Shown here piece after piece: positions 39,359 to 50,562 of a DNA stretch of 64,000 bases. The stretch is from Marchantia polymorpha subsp. ruderalis (Eukaryota; Streptophyta; Marchantiopsida; Marchantiales; Marchantiaceae), in the NCBI GenBank assembly GCA_037833965.1, contig AP031353.1:3722501-3786500 (forward strand), given 5' to 3'. Each line of letters begins with the position of its first letter. Within the stretch, counting starts at the first letter, position 1. The position numbers were made by a program, and so were the translations under genes. Under the pieces are notes generated by a model that saw only the letters and a list, made by a program, of their open reading frames with translations, did no database searches and was not told the DNA's origin.

Positions 39359-41921
39359 TTAAGGCTTTAATAGTTCCAAAATCAAAGGTGCGCCACACGC
39401 TGGCTGCAAGGTTAGCATGACCATCGGCATATCACAGTAGGATGGAGAAAGTCGAAATCTAAAGCGCTCCAATATCATGCTTGTGATGAGCTCCACCTCG
39501 GTAATGGCGAAGTTCTGTGCTACACAGGTTCTCGGGCCGGCTCCGAAAGGTATGTAACCGTAGGGGTGCTTGCATGCTTGTGCTATTCCATTCTTAAAGC
39601 GTTCAGGTTTGAACTCGTCAGCATCGTCACCCCACGTCTCTCGATTACGGTGAAGTCTGATCACATCCACTCTGACAGTCAGATTTTTCGGCAAGCTGTT
39701 GCCGAGCAGACTGACTCCATCCTTTACCAGAGTTCGGGTCAGCGCTGGAGCAGTTGGGTACATCCGCTGGGTTTCTCTCACGAACATGTGCAGCTGCATT
39801 TCAAGCACACACAGTTGAGTTACGGTCGCGATTCTAGGCAAGACACAAAATTCTAGAATTAAACTTCGCTGCTTGGCATCAAATCAATCGCTGCTATGGC
39901 ATCAAATCAATCGCTGCTATGGCGGCTTCGCACCAGCTTCTGAGATGTCAAAAGTTCAAGTTGAAGGGATATCGATTTCAACTTACGGATTCTAACTTAC
40001 GCAGATTCTCACACACTGGGGAATTGTCCAGCACTTCCTTTCGGATTCTTTCCTGCCACTCTGGATAGTTCGCCAGTAGAATCAGGACCCAGGAGGTGGT
40101 GACGGAGACCGTATTTGTTCCAGCTTGGAAGAAAGTCCGACATTGATCGACGAGTAGATCATCCGTCCATGGCATGGCATGCTTTTTCATCTTCTGCTTC
40201 GGGTCGGACAAAGCTGCTACGTCATCCTCGACTGCATTGAGAAGTACGCCCAAAAGGTCATCGCCGAGCGAGTCCAGGGCTCCATTCTTGAAAGCCATCC
40301 TGCGCTTTTGTATTATAGCTTTCATACACCTTGTGACAGCACTGCGGGTTCTTCGTATTTGCCAATTCCTAGGAGTGGGCAGCAACCTGCATTTGATCAT
40401 CAGATTGAACTGCTCAGTGACTCTTGGTAACGAAAAGTGAGCCTACGAATTCTCTTGCTCTGAGAAATTTTGCCTCTCTATATAAATACTTGCCTAAAGA
40501 AAGGATGAATGACTCCTCCAGATTCAAGCTCCAAAGCTTTGAGTTTTTCCTGATCTTCGAATGCTTTCTTTCCCTCAAGAAAGTCGATCCCGAAAGCTAC
40601 CTGGGCAAGGACATCTCTTACCACAGTTCCGAGGGACTTCAAAATGTCAACCTCAACAGAACCCCCACTCCCAGTCGCTTTGTCTTCCAATGTTTTGAGC
40701 CATGCAGTAACTATTGGCGTCATGACTTTCGTAGTATCCTGCGTACATTAAATGACAGTGACGGTCGCAAATTTCGTTAAACTCGAAAAGTGAGACTGAG
40801 ATAGCTGAGACACTCAAGAATGATTATGAACTGAGATTGGTGGACTCCAACGCAGGTGTTTTCACCCTGACCAAAATTTCATTCTCATTATCTCAATTTA
40901 TGGACTCCATGTTCCAACTTAAAGTAAATTCTACACATTTAGAAAAAATAAAATGTAATGTAAAATGTGCACCAGTTTCTAATTCATCTCTCAACATCTG
41001 GATGCCGTAGCAAGTGCACTTCCGCACCCGGTGGAAAAAAGTTGTCCCCTTGTTTGCAGACTACAATAGAGAACACCTAGTACACGTCTATGCTCTATGT
41101 TTATTTCCAAGCCAAGAACAAATAGTAGAGAACCTTGATATAGCTCGCGTAAAACACCGGTCTCACAACCCGTCTTTGTCGAGCCCAGCTCTCATGGTCC
41201 ACAGTTAGCGCCAGTCCTCCTTTTCCCAGAACAGTTTCAGCTAAGGGACTGTAGCCCTTGCTGAACTCATCCGTCTTGTGTGCGAACATCGTCCTCACGA
41301 CGTCCGGTTCATCAAAGCCCAAGAGAACGATGAGGTGCTTCTCTGGACGATAAAATAATCTTTCCCCTGAAAATCCAACAATGCAGTATGGTTTGAACTC
41401 TGAAGCTCTCGGAAAATTCGTTGAACAAGGCATAGCATGTACGAGACTGTGAGTAGAAGAGGCAGCAGATCTACAGGAGGATTCTGATCAGTCTATACGC
41501 AGATTTATAAGAGCAGCCCTTTATGGTATTACAGCGTTCTATGATCAGACCTTGCAGGGCAGGTCTGATCAGAGAGCAGCTAAAATCATTACAATGCTCT
41601 GTAGAATGATGGAGATGTACCGTAGAGCTTCTTCCACTCTTTAATATCAGGATGGACTCGATGCCATATGTCATGGTCGACGGTGCCGAATCTCTGCAAG
41701 GCATTTGCCTCGCGAGCCTTTTGCTTCATCGCCCTCGACTCCTGGAGATTGTCTGAGAACACCGAGAATGGTGGTCCACTGTATCCCTCCTTCTTCATCA
41801 TTCTGATCACCTTAAAACGCTGCCAGATGGCGACTCGGAAGAGCATCATTGCATTCCGAAGAATACTCACGAATAGAAGGGCAGCCAATGCCATCAAAAT
41901 AACAGACATCGCCGTAGCCAT
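39359..41921 (-). CDS. Cytochrome P450, CYP72 clan (gene D)
   Basis: Paralogue of gene C: exons 41921-41621, 41366-41134, 40738-40490, 40409-39987, 39793-39359; 546 aa, identical exon lengths. Same membrane anchor, WARQRRVVRPVF, AFGIDFLEGKKAF, YPEWQERIRKEV, ETQR and FKPERFKNG. It shares the unusual AGTNT and TCVAQNF signatures with gene C, so these predate the duplication. A TAA just upstream of the chosen exon 3 acceptor lies in the intron here (unit 1 has AAA), which supports that acceptor. It differs from C at 4 of 138 aligned exon-4 residues and 9 of 144 exon-5 residues. Intact and probably functional; its upstream TATATA is changed to TACATA. Confidence 0.9.
41542..41571. repeat. Hairpin in gene D intron 1, unit 2 only
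   Basis: TGATCAGACCT and AGGTCTGATCA, 11-bp perfect arms around TGCAGGGC. Unit 1 reads TCTATGATCAGAGAAAAGC here, so unit 2 has gained 24 nt that create the pairing arm. Confidence 0.92.
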
Positions 41922-43356
41922 TTCGATTCCTCGTCGTCGACTCACAAGACAGGAACTTCACTTCACCTCACCTCACCTCACCTCAACTCACTTCACTCGA
42001 CAGACACTCCTCATGAAACCGACAACGCTCCTCCTCTTGATCCGAGACTACCCGAGCGCCGTCATATTTATGCATCAGTTTCCCAAAATCATGGCTCGGA
42101 ACTTCAGCATGTGTTCATCGGACGTGTATCTTAATTGTGCCTCATGGGCCCTGTGGCAAGCCGTGTACATAGCCACAGAAGATCCGGTCCCCTGCGTGAC
42201 ATCCCTTGGTCGATGTTGGAATGTTGCGGGTCGTTGCAGAACTCGATGCGCCACCGAAACCTCGAGATTGTCAGATTGTGGAGGTGCCCAAAACGCGATC
42301 CCGAGTTTTAGCAGGAGTTAGACACTCTCACTGCGAATTTCAGCTGACCAGAAATGAAAGAGGCGGATTTTGCGTGCATCCGAACTCTGCGGCCACCAGA
42401 AACCACGAGCCGACAATGCAATGGGAGTGTGACACTTGTCAAAAGCGACTGCCAAAAGTGTGATGTTTGATCTCCACCGAATCTGAAGCTGGAGCTGAAA
42501 CACCAACTGACGTGCCAAGTTCAACATTTGTTCTTGGAAGTGGGTAATTCCGCCATCTCCATCTCGCTGCCCCCGAGGAATCGTTGCAAAGTTCTAGCAG
42601 AACTTTGCAATCTCTTTACGTGCTACGTTCACTCGACGCATTCCGGGACGCCGATCCCTTTGCGTTGCAGCCGACGCTTTTTCCCGGCAAAATGACGGAA
42701 ACAAACCAGAGGGTAGGGAGAAACATTGAAGAGCATTTGCCAGCCGGAACAGAAGACTCACGAGTTTCCGGGAGGGTCAAAACGCACTCCCGGATTTTAG
42801 GCAGGGTGGAGATTCGGCAGCCGGGATTTCAGAAGGGCGAAAAAAAATAATAAAAAAATCTCTTCGCTGGCCAGTTTGCCGTGTTACCGACACCGAATTA
42901 GGCGAGCCGGGAATATCTCACCGGGGTATGTATGGTCTCAACCGACCCCAGGATCCCATAATTCCTCAGCATAAAGGTTGTGCTTGACCAGCTTGATAAT
43001 CAGACCTGGGGCTTACTAATTAGCTGTTAATTATAATCCTTCATCGACTGATAAAACTAAATGTCTACAATTGGAAAAGACAACATCTTCTCGGGTATGT
43101 GGAATTTTGAGAAAACCAGTGTACTTGGCTCATGAAACAAAACACATCACGTATTTTCAAGTGGTTCATACGCCTACAATAACTTGCTCTGGATTGGACT
43201 CTGCTTAACGTGTAATACAATCGATTGATCTTGTGCAGAATCCTTGAACTCGTCCCTTTTTTAATGATACATTCGGAAGATAGCTTCAGCCAATATAAAA
43301 GGATTGCATGTGTCATGTCATCAAAAGCACAAGCAGAAGAGTCTGATCTGCGGACC
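41922..43356. other. Gene D upstream and unit 2 right flank
   Basis: No gene. CACCT-type microsatellite in the leader (about 41960-41986). The conserved TTGCAAAGTTCT hairpin recurs at 42584-42610. The rest is non-coding DNA shared with unit 1. Confidence 0.55.
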
Positions 43357-43760
43357 GAACACAATGAGAGCTCTTTCCTCATGACGAGTCCCGTCAGCGT
43401 TCCTTCGGGCAGGGAGATGATTGTATTGGCACCGGATGAAAAACGTGAAGGCTCGTTCGGTAGTGCTTTCCGCTGGCATGCGTCATGTTCTACGTGTAAA
43501 TCAGAAAGTGCGCACGGACTCATGAGCACAGCCTTTCTTTATTCCATCACGAGGAGAATTGTCTGATTTGCAAACAAACACAATGAGAACTTTTCTGACA
43601 GAAGCGACATGCTGCGCCAGCTTTGCTCTGGGCAGTGACCATATTATATTCCCACCAGGTTGATTGCATAAAGGATGATCTGGTGGTGCTTTCACTGGCA
43701 TGTGTCAAGCTCTACTAGCAAATCAGAAGTACGCACTGACTCTTCATAATCAAATAGTCA
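43357..43760. repeat. Degenerate direct repeat, period about 222 bp
   Basis: Two copies begin ACACAATGAGA (43357 and 43579) and share GTGCTTTC.CTGGCATG and AAATCAGAA..GCGCAC-like blocks. The first copy overlaps the right end of unit 2. Borders approximate; no coding content recognised. Confidence 0.6.
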
Positions 43761-43901
43761 GAAGGGGAACCGAGCCAACCGGTCAATTATATAAGCATCA
43801 TCTACTCTACAAATAAGAACCAATCGCCATTTGTCTTCTTGCTTCTGTAGATAGATGTTTGTGTTGTGTCCGTATTATCGGGTTTCTTTGTATCAAAAGA
43901 T

Positions 43902-44060
43902 ATGTCATACATTAACGAAATCTTCTTTGAATGGAGTGCTGCAGAAAGTATATCCAATATTGACAATATCTGCCTCGATGATAGTCCCTGTCGAGCAAAA
44001 GAAAATGTGAGCTGGGAAACCTCGAACTCCGTTGGTTGCAGCTCGGCTACCGATCTCTAA
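43902..44060 (+). CDS. Doubtful 52-codon ORF
   Basis: A short acidic, Ser-rich frame (MSYINEIFFEWSAAESISN start) from a true ATG. TATATAA at 43788-43794 lies 108 bp upstream, in a plausible core-promoter position. There is no signal peptide, no family match and no homologue in the window. It may be chance or the first exon of a spliced gene; the region to 45370 shows no clear continuation. Confidence 0.2.
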   Translation: MSYINEIFFEWSAAESISNIDNICLDDSPCRAKENVSWETSNSVGCSSATDL

Positions 44061-45370
44061 CTAAATTTTTTGGAGCTTGCGATCAATATGATCGATTCGG
44101 ATGAAAATGGAAAGTTCCAAATGAGGCTAGATGCCTCTTATTTGATGAGGAGGTTATGCATGCTGTGGAGTAGATTGTGTTGCCCCTCTCTTTCTTCGAG
44201 AGTCCTGCTACCATTCATGGACAAGATTTCTCTCTTCGACGCTCTTTGAACTGGAGCATGTATTGAGATTAAAGATCTCTTCTCTAGCTCTACAACGAAT
44301 AGAGCTGGACGTCCATTGATAGACTTCTCGAGCCTGAATAATTGCTGGAAAACGAATATGTGTCAAGGAGATGGACTGCATGGACTATTGACGCTATGCT
44401 AATATTGTGAAAATCTGTGAACATGCCTCGTATACAAAAGTAATATATTTCTTTGGCGATCTAGGGGCTCGTTCGTTCTATAGGAATGTACAGCTGAAAG
44501 CGCAGGAGATGGAAACTAGAAAGATGCACGACAACAATAGAGATAGTAAGAATACCTTTCAGGAAATGACACTCTGGGTAAAACAGGAAAGTATTGTCAA
44601 GTACATGCTGCCAAGATGACGATCTTAGGACAAAACAAAGAAACATAACGAATAAAGTGCTGGTTTATGAGTGGTGCACACTTGATGGACATTTTCTAGT
44701 CCATGATCTTTCAACATTTCATCACTACTGCAAGTTTTCCCGTGTCAGTTTACGAGATCTCGTCTTGAGGGAAGAGAAAATGCTTCTCTTTCCTTTATAA
44801 TTACTTCTTAACTTTTGACATCTACTTTCTTATTTGCTGATGAAAGTAGAAATTTCTGGCCAATGAATGATGGAAAGCAAGAGGAACTATGTGTCAATGG
44901 AGGGTGTGTTTATAGTCCATATTGGTAGCAACCTTAAACCCTATATTTTTGGATTCGTTTGATACAAGATGATTTCGGCATTGGCTTGGGAATTGATTCA
45001 TTTGGTGGAGGGCTCTAAAGTATTTGACATGCGGTCATCAAATCTACATGACTGAGTGAAATCTTGCTCCAGAAATCTACCTCTGACGCCACAAAGCTAT
45101 TTGAATATTTTAGCCAAATACACAGAAAGTGGATTAGTGCAAAATACGCAAGATCAAGTGACAATAGATTAGGTGCCATTAAACAATATACAACAAAATG
45201 TAACGTGATTTATACCAGGATAGAGTAATTAAAAAAAGAGATGATTGAAAATACTATATTAACAAACTCTAATTGTACTTCCCATTTATTACATGCATAG
45301 TAATAGAGTATGGCCAGAAACTCTCCAAAGTAATAATTTGTATCAGCGCATCGGTTGGATTGAGCATATC
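44061..45370. other. Intergenic, no supported gene
   Basis: A frame at about 44407-44619 is rich in Lys, Glu and Met (QEMETRKMHDNNRDSKNTFQ) and may be transposon debris, but I cannot name it. No terminal repeats found. Confidence 0.4.
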
Positions 45371-45510
45371 GTTAATCTTGACTATCTCGATTATCAAAGA
45401 TTATCGTCAATCTGGATAAGGTCAATTATCAAGATGTACAGTCAATCTTGACTAGTTCAATTACCAAAATTTATTGTTAATATTGACTAGCTCAATTATG
45501 TGTTCATAAA
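45371..45510. repeat. Tandem repeat, 4 x 35 bp
   Basis: Copies start at 45371, 45406, 45441 and 45476, each beginning GT(T/C)AAT.(T/C)TTGACTA or a close variant and continuing with TCAATTATCAAA-like sequence. Degenerate and non-coding. Confidence 0.85.
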
Positions 45511-45795
45511 CTCTATCATTATATGTGATACTTCTTGATCATTAATCACATAAGGATTTAACTTTCTCAAAATCATATTCGTGAGCAAGGATTATACCTT
45601 GTCAGTACGAAGAGCTTGAAAACTCTTTCACTCTTTCAATGATTTAGGTCTACTTGAAATATATATCTTTGCTGACAACAATCTATAGGCTATCAGATCC
45701 CATAGCCTATAATACGTAAGCATCATAGATCGTCATCCAGAAAATTTTACTCTTTAGAGTCAAAATGCTCTCCATCATTCATCAATGGAAGGGAA

Positions 45796-45887
45796 ACAGC
45801 GTTTGTGACATTTACACTAAACATTAACCATTGAGATACCATTGAGATGCTGACAGCGTTTGTGACATTTACATTAAACATTAACCA
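45796..45887. repeat. 35-bp direct repeat pair
   Basis: Copies at 45796-45830 and 45853-45887 start ACAGCGTTTGTGACATTTAC and end ACATTAACCA, differing at one base. CATTGAGAT is also doubled in the spacer. Short local duplication in AT-rich DNA. Confidence 0.85.
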
Positions 45888-48319
45888 AAGTCTTTGTTCA
45901 TGTGATCATTTTTGCCACATTTTCAACAAGCCACTATCTTCATCTAAAAAGATTTACCTCTAGATTGAAATCTCTTCTGCCAATTGGAGTTTGCAATATT
46001 TGACAATGAAATGAATATTGCGCCTTTAACTTTTACAGGACAATCTTTCTTGATGTAATCACTCTTGTGACACTTTCAATAAACCAGTGTCACAAACCAG
46101 AGCTCTCATAGTAATTTTTTAGTGCAAAACATGCAAGATCAAATGACAGTACATCAAGTGATAGAAAACAATGGACAGCAAAATGTAACGTGATTCATCT
46201 CTTCAAAGAAGCTATGTCCACAACGGAAATCTTACGCACGAGAGTATACTGAAAGATTGTTCTTAATAATACACAAAACTTGGGATATAAGTATGCCAAT
46301 ACCGCCATCACTCCTAACTATTTTTAACTAGAAACTAAGTTTACATAACCAAAGTTAATCTCAACAAAGAGATGGATGGCTTTCACATTACACACCTGAA
46401 GAATCATTTTTTTTCTTTGACATTGATTTCATGTGTGAACTGGTGATTGATTTTATATATAATATTCATCAATGAGCGCATTTGTCTTTTCATATTAAAC
46501 ATTAAAGCCGTTTTCTGATGTCATAAAAAGTTGCAATGCTAAAGATTACGATTTGAATTTTCTAAATCATTTCAGTTATTTAGATGCAGTCTGAAAAATT
46601 ACAAAAGATAATTTTGATATCATATATATATATATATATATACACTTACTTCACCTTTGTTATTAGTATTTTCATTCAAAATTATACCGCTGGCTAGGCA
46701 CTTTTAGAGAACTTGTGGTTAAAAAAATGGAACAAAGACCATACTTAGTGCCAAAGTCAAAATACGTTTAGAAAATTAAAAGTGCATGTTGAGAATTCAT
46801 GATTCAAACTTTTTATTTTCATTTCAACTATTTATAATAATTTTCTCTTCATGAGATGAGATTCTCTTAAATTTTTCCAAAATAACACTAAATCACATTT
46901 AGAAGAATATTTCTGTATGAAATTTTTTATCGATCCAATCAAGATATTAACGTATTTTAGTTTTCTTTGTACAAGATCAAAGTCAAATCTCAAAGTTGAG
47001 ATAGAACTAAGAAATTAGGGCGTAAAATCTGCTCATAAATGTATCAGCTGAGGGTTTATTTGAGAGTAACATGCAGAAGATTGTTGACAAATATTTTATA
47101 TATTCATTATTTGCCAACAGCAGTCAATTGTATGAGTCAATCATATATTGGCAAATATTGAGCTAATAGAATAGCGAGGGAAGATTTATCCATCTTGCAA
47201 GTATGTTGGAAGTAGATTACAAACAAGTTAAAAAAGGAATCACTCTTATCAATACAGATCTTGTGAATGCCAATGGAACTGAGTGAGATCACTGTTAGGT
47301 GGGTCCGCCTTGTACCTTTACAGACAATTTGTAGAAGGAAACAAATGATAAGATCTTGTTGAGGGAAGGTCTTCTGAATGCTGATGAACTCATACGAAAT
47401 AATCTCATCTATAGTGATAAGTATAGTTCCCAAGAAGAGTGCTACTTGGTGCATATTTGGCTGATGGAGATCGTAGAGTCAAGGGGACCAATCGAATGTG
47501 ACAAGGTCTACGCGTTTGGAAACCTTATTGCATGAGAGCTCATAACAGTTCTTGGTCCGATGCCACAATGTTGAGATCAAATGCTTGCCAGAACTCTTGA
47601 AGCGCCCTTGGTGCTTTGAGGATCAACAGAATGCTGTGTATTGGATGATGGATTGCGAGGGATTGCTAGAGACAAAAACTGCCAGTATTTTAAGATTTTT
47701 CTGCAAGAATTTGCTGAAGATATAAGAGATTTGTAGCTAAGGGTGGATCTGTTTACCGAAAAGGTAAACAGAATAAATCGAACTTCCATGAAATGAGTCA
47801 ATTTGCTAGAAGGAGCGGCCCACGTGGAATTAATTGAAGGCAGATTTTGTTGCTGCAATGTCTGAAAATAACCTGCTTGGCTACTTAATCGAGTTGATTT
47901 TCCACCAGACTCTTAGAGTACAGTCTGTCTCAAAGTACACAACTTTTGTAAGCCAGTCGGGTTTATTACACCGAGGACAAATCTCCACTTTAAACAATGG
48001 AGTTGCTAACATCACCAATCAACCCAGCAGAGAGAAAGAAATTCCGACTTTGCAGCGCAACGCGATAAGGAGGACGGCTGCCTGGCTGGGTAAAGCTGGC
48101 GATTGTGTAGAATTTTAACACCTGGGCTAATGTAGCCTGCACATTTCTAGAAAGTGAGTGATGTTTATTCACTAGTACTACGTTCACTAGTTCAGTCAAT
48201 TAATTAGTAGGTACGTAAAATTGACAACAGATTGTCCGAAACACCAAAAATCAGCCCAAAACGAACACGATGGAACAGACTTGGCCCTGTTATGGTTCAT
48301 TCCTTGAACTCAGCGTGGT
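45888..48319. other. AT-rich intergenic stretch
   Basis: No supported gene. It holds an (AT)n microsatellite (46622-46642), a small hairpin (47748-47772, arms TCTGTTTACC / GGTAAACAGA, loop GAAAA), and a sequence near 46125-46180 related to 45135-45205 (GCAAAA.A.GCAAGATCAA.TGAC). Weak frames at 47577-48118 have no family match. Confidence 0.5.
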
Positions 48320-48934
48320 CTAGTATGGCCTCTGGCCAATGAAATTCCCTCGAGGATTGTAGCTGCACACAGTGATAGTTCCTCCCCTCGGACACCTGGA
48401 AGATCCACAACCGAGCTTCGTCGTTTTCTTCCAGACAACCTGCAGTCGACAACCATTGATTACACACTGCCAGAATTACAGAAAGTTCTTAGACATACTC
48501 TGATCGTGATCAGAGTATGTTCCGAGTCCATGTAACTACAAAGCATTGGGTGGAAGAGGGGATTAGTGTACCTGAGTGTAATTCAGACACGAATTCTTTG
48601 CTTTGCAGGTGTTCGATGCGTGGTTGTAGAACTGCTTCTCGCTGACAAAGGCCTTCACAGCATCCAAGGGAGTGCTGCTCCAGCTTGACCAGTACAGGTT
48701 CTCACCGTATGGGCCATTAGAGACCTTCAGCTGACAGTTGTTACGGGCTTGCTTGTTGGCCCAATTCTGCGCGTACTTGGCCAGATTCGAGTCCCATGAC
48801 AAGTTGGGGACTTTGACAGCCTTACGAGCTTTATTGTGAGGATCCAAAAATTGTCTTTCCCGTGATAGAGCAGCGCCTGCTATTCCGGCAGAGGCAAGCA
48901 GAAGGAGCAAAACTGCTGTCAAGCTCGAAGCCAT
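48320..48934 (-). CDS. PR-1-like secreted CAP protein
   Basis: Two exons, 48934-48572 and 48439-48320, GT-AG intron, 160 aa. Signal peptide MASSLTAVLLLLLASAGIAG, then a CAP domain: FLDPHNKARKAV, LSWDSNLAKYAQNWANK, NGPYGENLYWSSWS, VSEKQFYNHASNTC, YTQVVWKKTTKLGCG and TVCSYNPRGNFIGQRPY at the C-terminus. Six Cys match the family disulphide set. Of the CAP cavity residues, His33, Glu78 and Glu99 are present, but the second His (family CGHYTQ) is Asn118 (CLNYTQ). PR-1 proteins are extracellular, sterol-binding and often defence-induced. The leader is an AGA/AGC-rich purine tract. The intron contains a perfect hairpin. Confidence 0.94.
48493..48520. repeat. Perfect hairpin in the PR-1 intron
   Basis: ACATACTCTGATC and GATCAGAGTATGT, 13-bp arms with only 2 nt between. 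It lies 54 nt upstream of the intron 3' splice site, where a stable stem could affect branch-point use. Confidence 0.9.
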
Positions 48935-49021
48935 CACTGCTATTCTGAAGAATCTGATTCTCCTGCTCTGCTGTTTCTGCTTCTCCTGCTCTGCTGCTTC
49001 TGCTTCTTCTCTTCTGATGAC

Positions 49022-50403
49022 TCAAACTGAGGAGGCGATGTTGTCAGTGATCTGAGCTATACGTTTTATAGCTTCACCAGCAGGCTCCTCATATCTCGGC
49101 CTTCCATGTGAAAAGACAAGTGTCATATTGGTCGGAGAACTGTAGACGAGAAGAGGATGACAATACTCCGACTCCGGAGGTCTTGCGCCGTTTCGAGCTG
49201 TCGTACTAGGAAGTGGCTCGTGGCCGAAATAGGCTCCCCTCGAGAAGTGGGCATCAGATTCTGGAACGCTGAAGACCGGATACTGTTCAACTGCAGATCG
49301 TGCATGCATGGCGAGCGATAGTGGAAGTTCGACAATTTCTCCAACTTTTTTTCTCTTAACGGTTTGCCTCTTCTCGACACCTGCTCTGACAATAGTTTTT
49401 GCACCAGACGATCTGCTCATGATCCAATATTTGCATCTGCCGAAGGAAATGATTACTATTGGGCGAATCCTGCCTATTCCATCCGCTGCTCTCCAGTTTT
49501 CTGCACGAGGCCGATCAATCGGCACCTCTGTTGCTAGCGACACGCGTGTGAGGGCTCGCTAACTGACATGCCTTGATTCCAGCTTCTGAACCGCTGCATG
49601 AAGGCTTGCGGCCTTCAGAACTCTTCCCCTTCTTATCCACATAACTCGGTGAGACCATCTCTGAAATCTAGGGGGCGTCAACCGCGAGGTCAAATCGTGT
49701 TCAGCATTCTCAACGACAAGTGAGTGGACCATGGCGTGGGATGCTCTGTTGTTCAGATTGGCAAGACCGGGCCTACGTTGATGCGAGCCATGATGGTACC
49801 GCTGGCAAACATAGATTAGAGAGCAGCAACCTGAAAGATCATGCGCAGTAACACTGAAGAGGATGAGAAGTACGGCTGGCAACTAGTACTGGGAATCATC
49901 GTACTTCTGATGGTAGACTCTCCTGGACTATGTATCATTGATACAGATGACTGGGCGGATTTCCGTGGGTTTAACGATCTCGTCTGGATTGTTACTGCTT
50001 GACTGAGTCGTGTGATGTGCAAGCCTAGACTTTCAGCTTCAGAGAGCTGGTCTTGAGCAAGAAGCTTAGGGTAGGGGATTTGGGGGCTGTGAGTAAAATC
50101 ACCAACTGCGTTTGGAGCCGGTTGATCTGAGACTTGTGACAGATAGTGAGATGAGACAGGTTTGTGACGGCGAATCTTCTGAGTGTCGATCCGTGGTAAA
50201 CCTCGGGTTCGACAGTCTCGATATAAACATTTCGCATCCATGTCAATTTTATCCAGTGCAACACTTGCAGAGCTGGGGGACAGAATGAGTCTCTCACAAG
50301 TTGTCGATAGATCGATGAATGCGGATAGAACATTATTCCCAGCATACAGACTTGCTCTCTCCAACCGCTTGACGAAATCCATGAGGCTTGTGCAGAAATG
50401 CAT
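49022..50403 (-). CDS. Possible unknown gene, model uncertain
   Basis: Two long minus-strand frames may be exons of one gene. The upstream one opens with ATG at 50403 (MHFCTSLMDFVKRLERASLYAG) and has a helical first third followed by a Ser/Pro-rich part to 49816. The downstream one (about 49022-49440) ends at a stop near the PR-1 leader and contains FGHEPLPSTTARNGARPPES. I recognise no domain. Splice sites joining them cannot be fixed, so the coordinates are an envelope. The gene would lie just upstream of, and in the same direction as, PR-1. Confidence 0.3.
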
Positions 50404-50422
50404 TTGACGGTACCTGGCCTTG

Positions 50423-50562
50423 GCTTTTCTCTCACCAGTTCTCAGTTTGCGAAGACACGTTCCATCTTCCTTTTCATCGCATGTGTATGATAGCTTTTCT
50501 CTCACCAGTTCTCAGTTTGCGAAGACACGTTCCATCTTCCTTTTCATCGCATGTGTATGATA
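50423..50562. repeat. Perfect 70-bp tandem duplication
   Basis: 50423-50492 and 50493-50562 appear identical (both contain CTCACCAGTTCTCAGTTTGC and CATCGCATGTGTATGAT). It lies at the 5' edge of the possible gene above. Perfect identity marks a recent slip or an assembly artefact. Confidence 0.92.

Larger units (their letters stand above)
33175..43430. repeat. Segmental duplication, unit 2
   Basis: Second unit, directly abutting unit 1 head to tail. It carries gene B (+) and gene D (-), lacks the 8.8-kb segment, and has its own insertion at about 37818-38172. Non-coding flanks still align, so the event is moderately young. The right end falls at about 43430, where unit 1 similarity (GTATTGGCACCGGA region) stops. 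Confidence 0.92.

Noticed and set aside
40770..40800. In-frame TAA that would make gene D a pseudogene
   Set aside because: It lies before the exon 3 acceptor (TACGCAG) that best fits the CYP72-clan alignment, so it is intronic.
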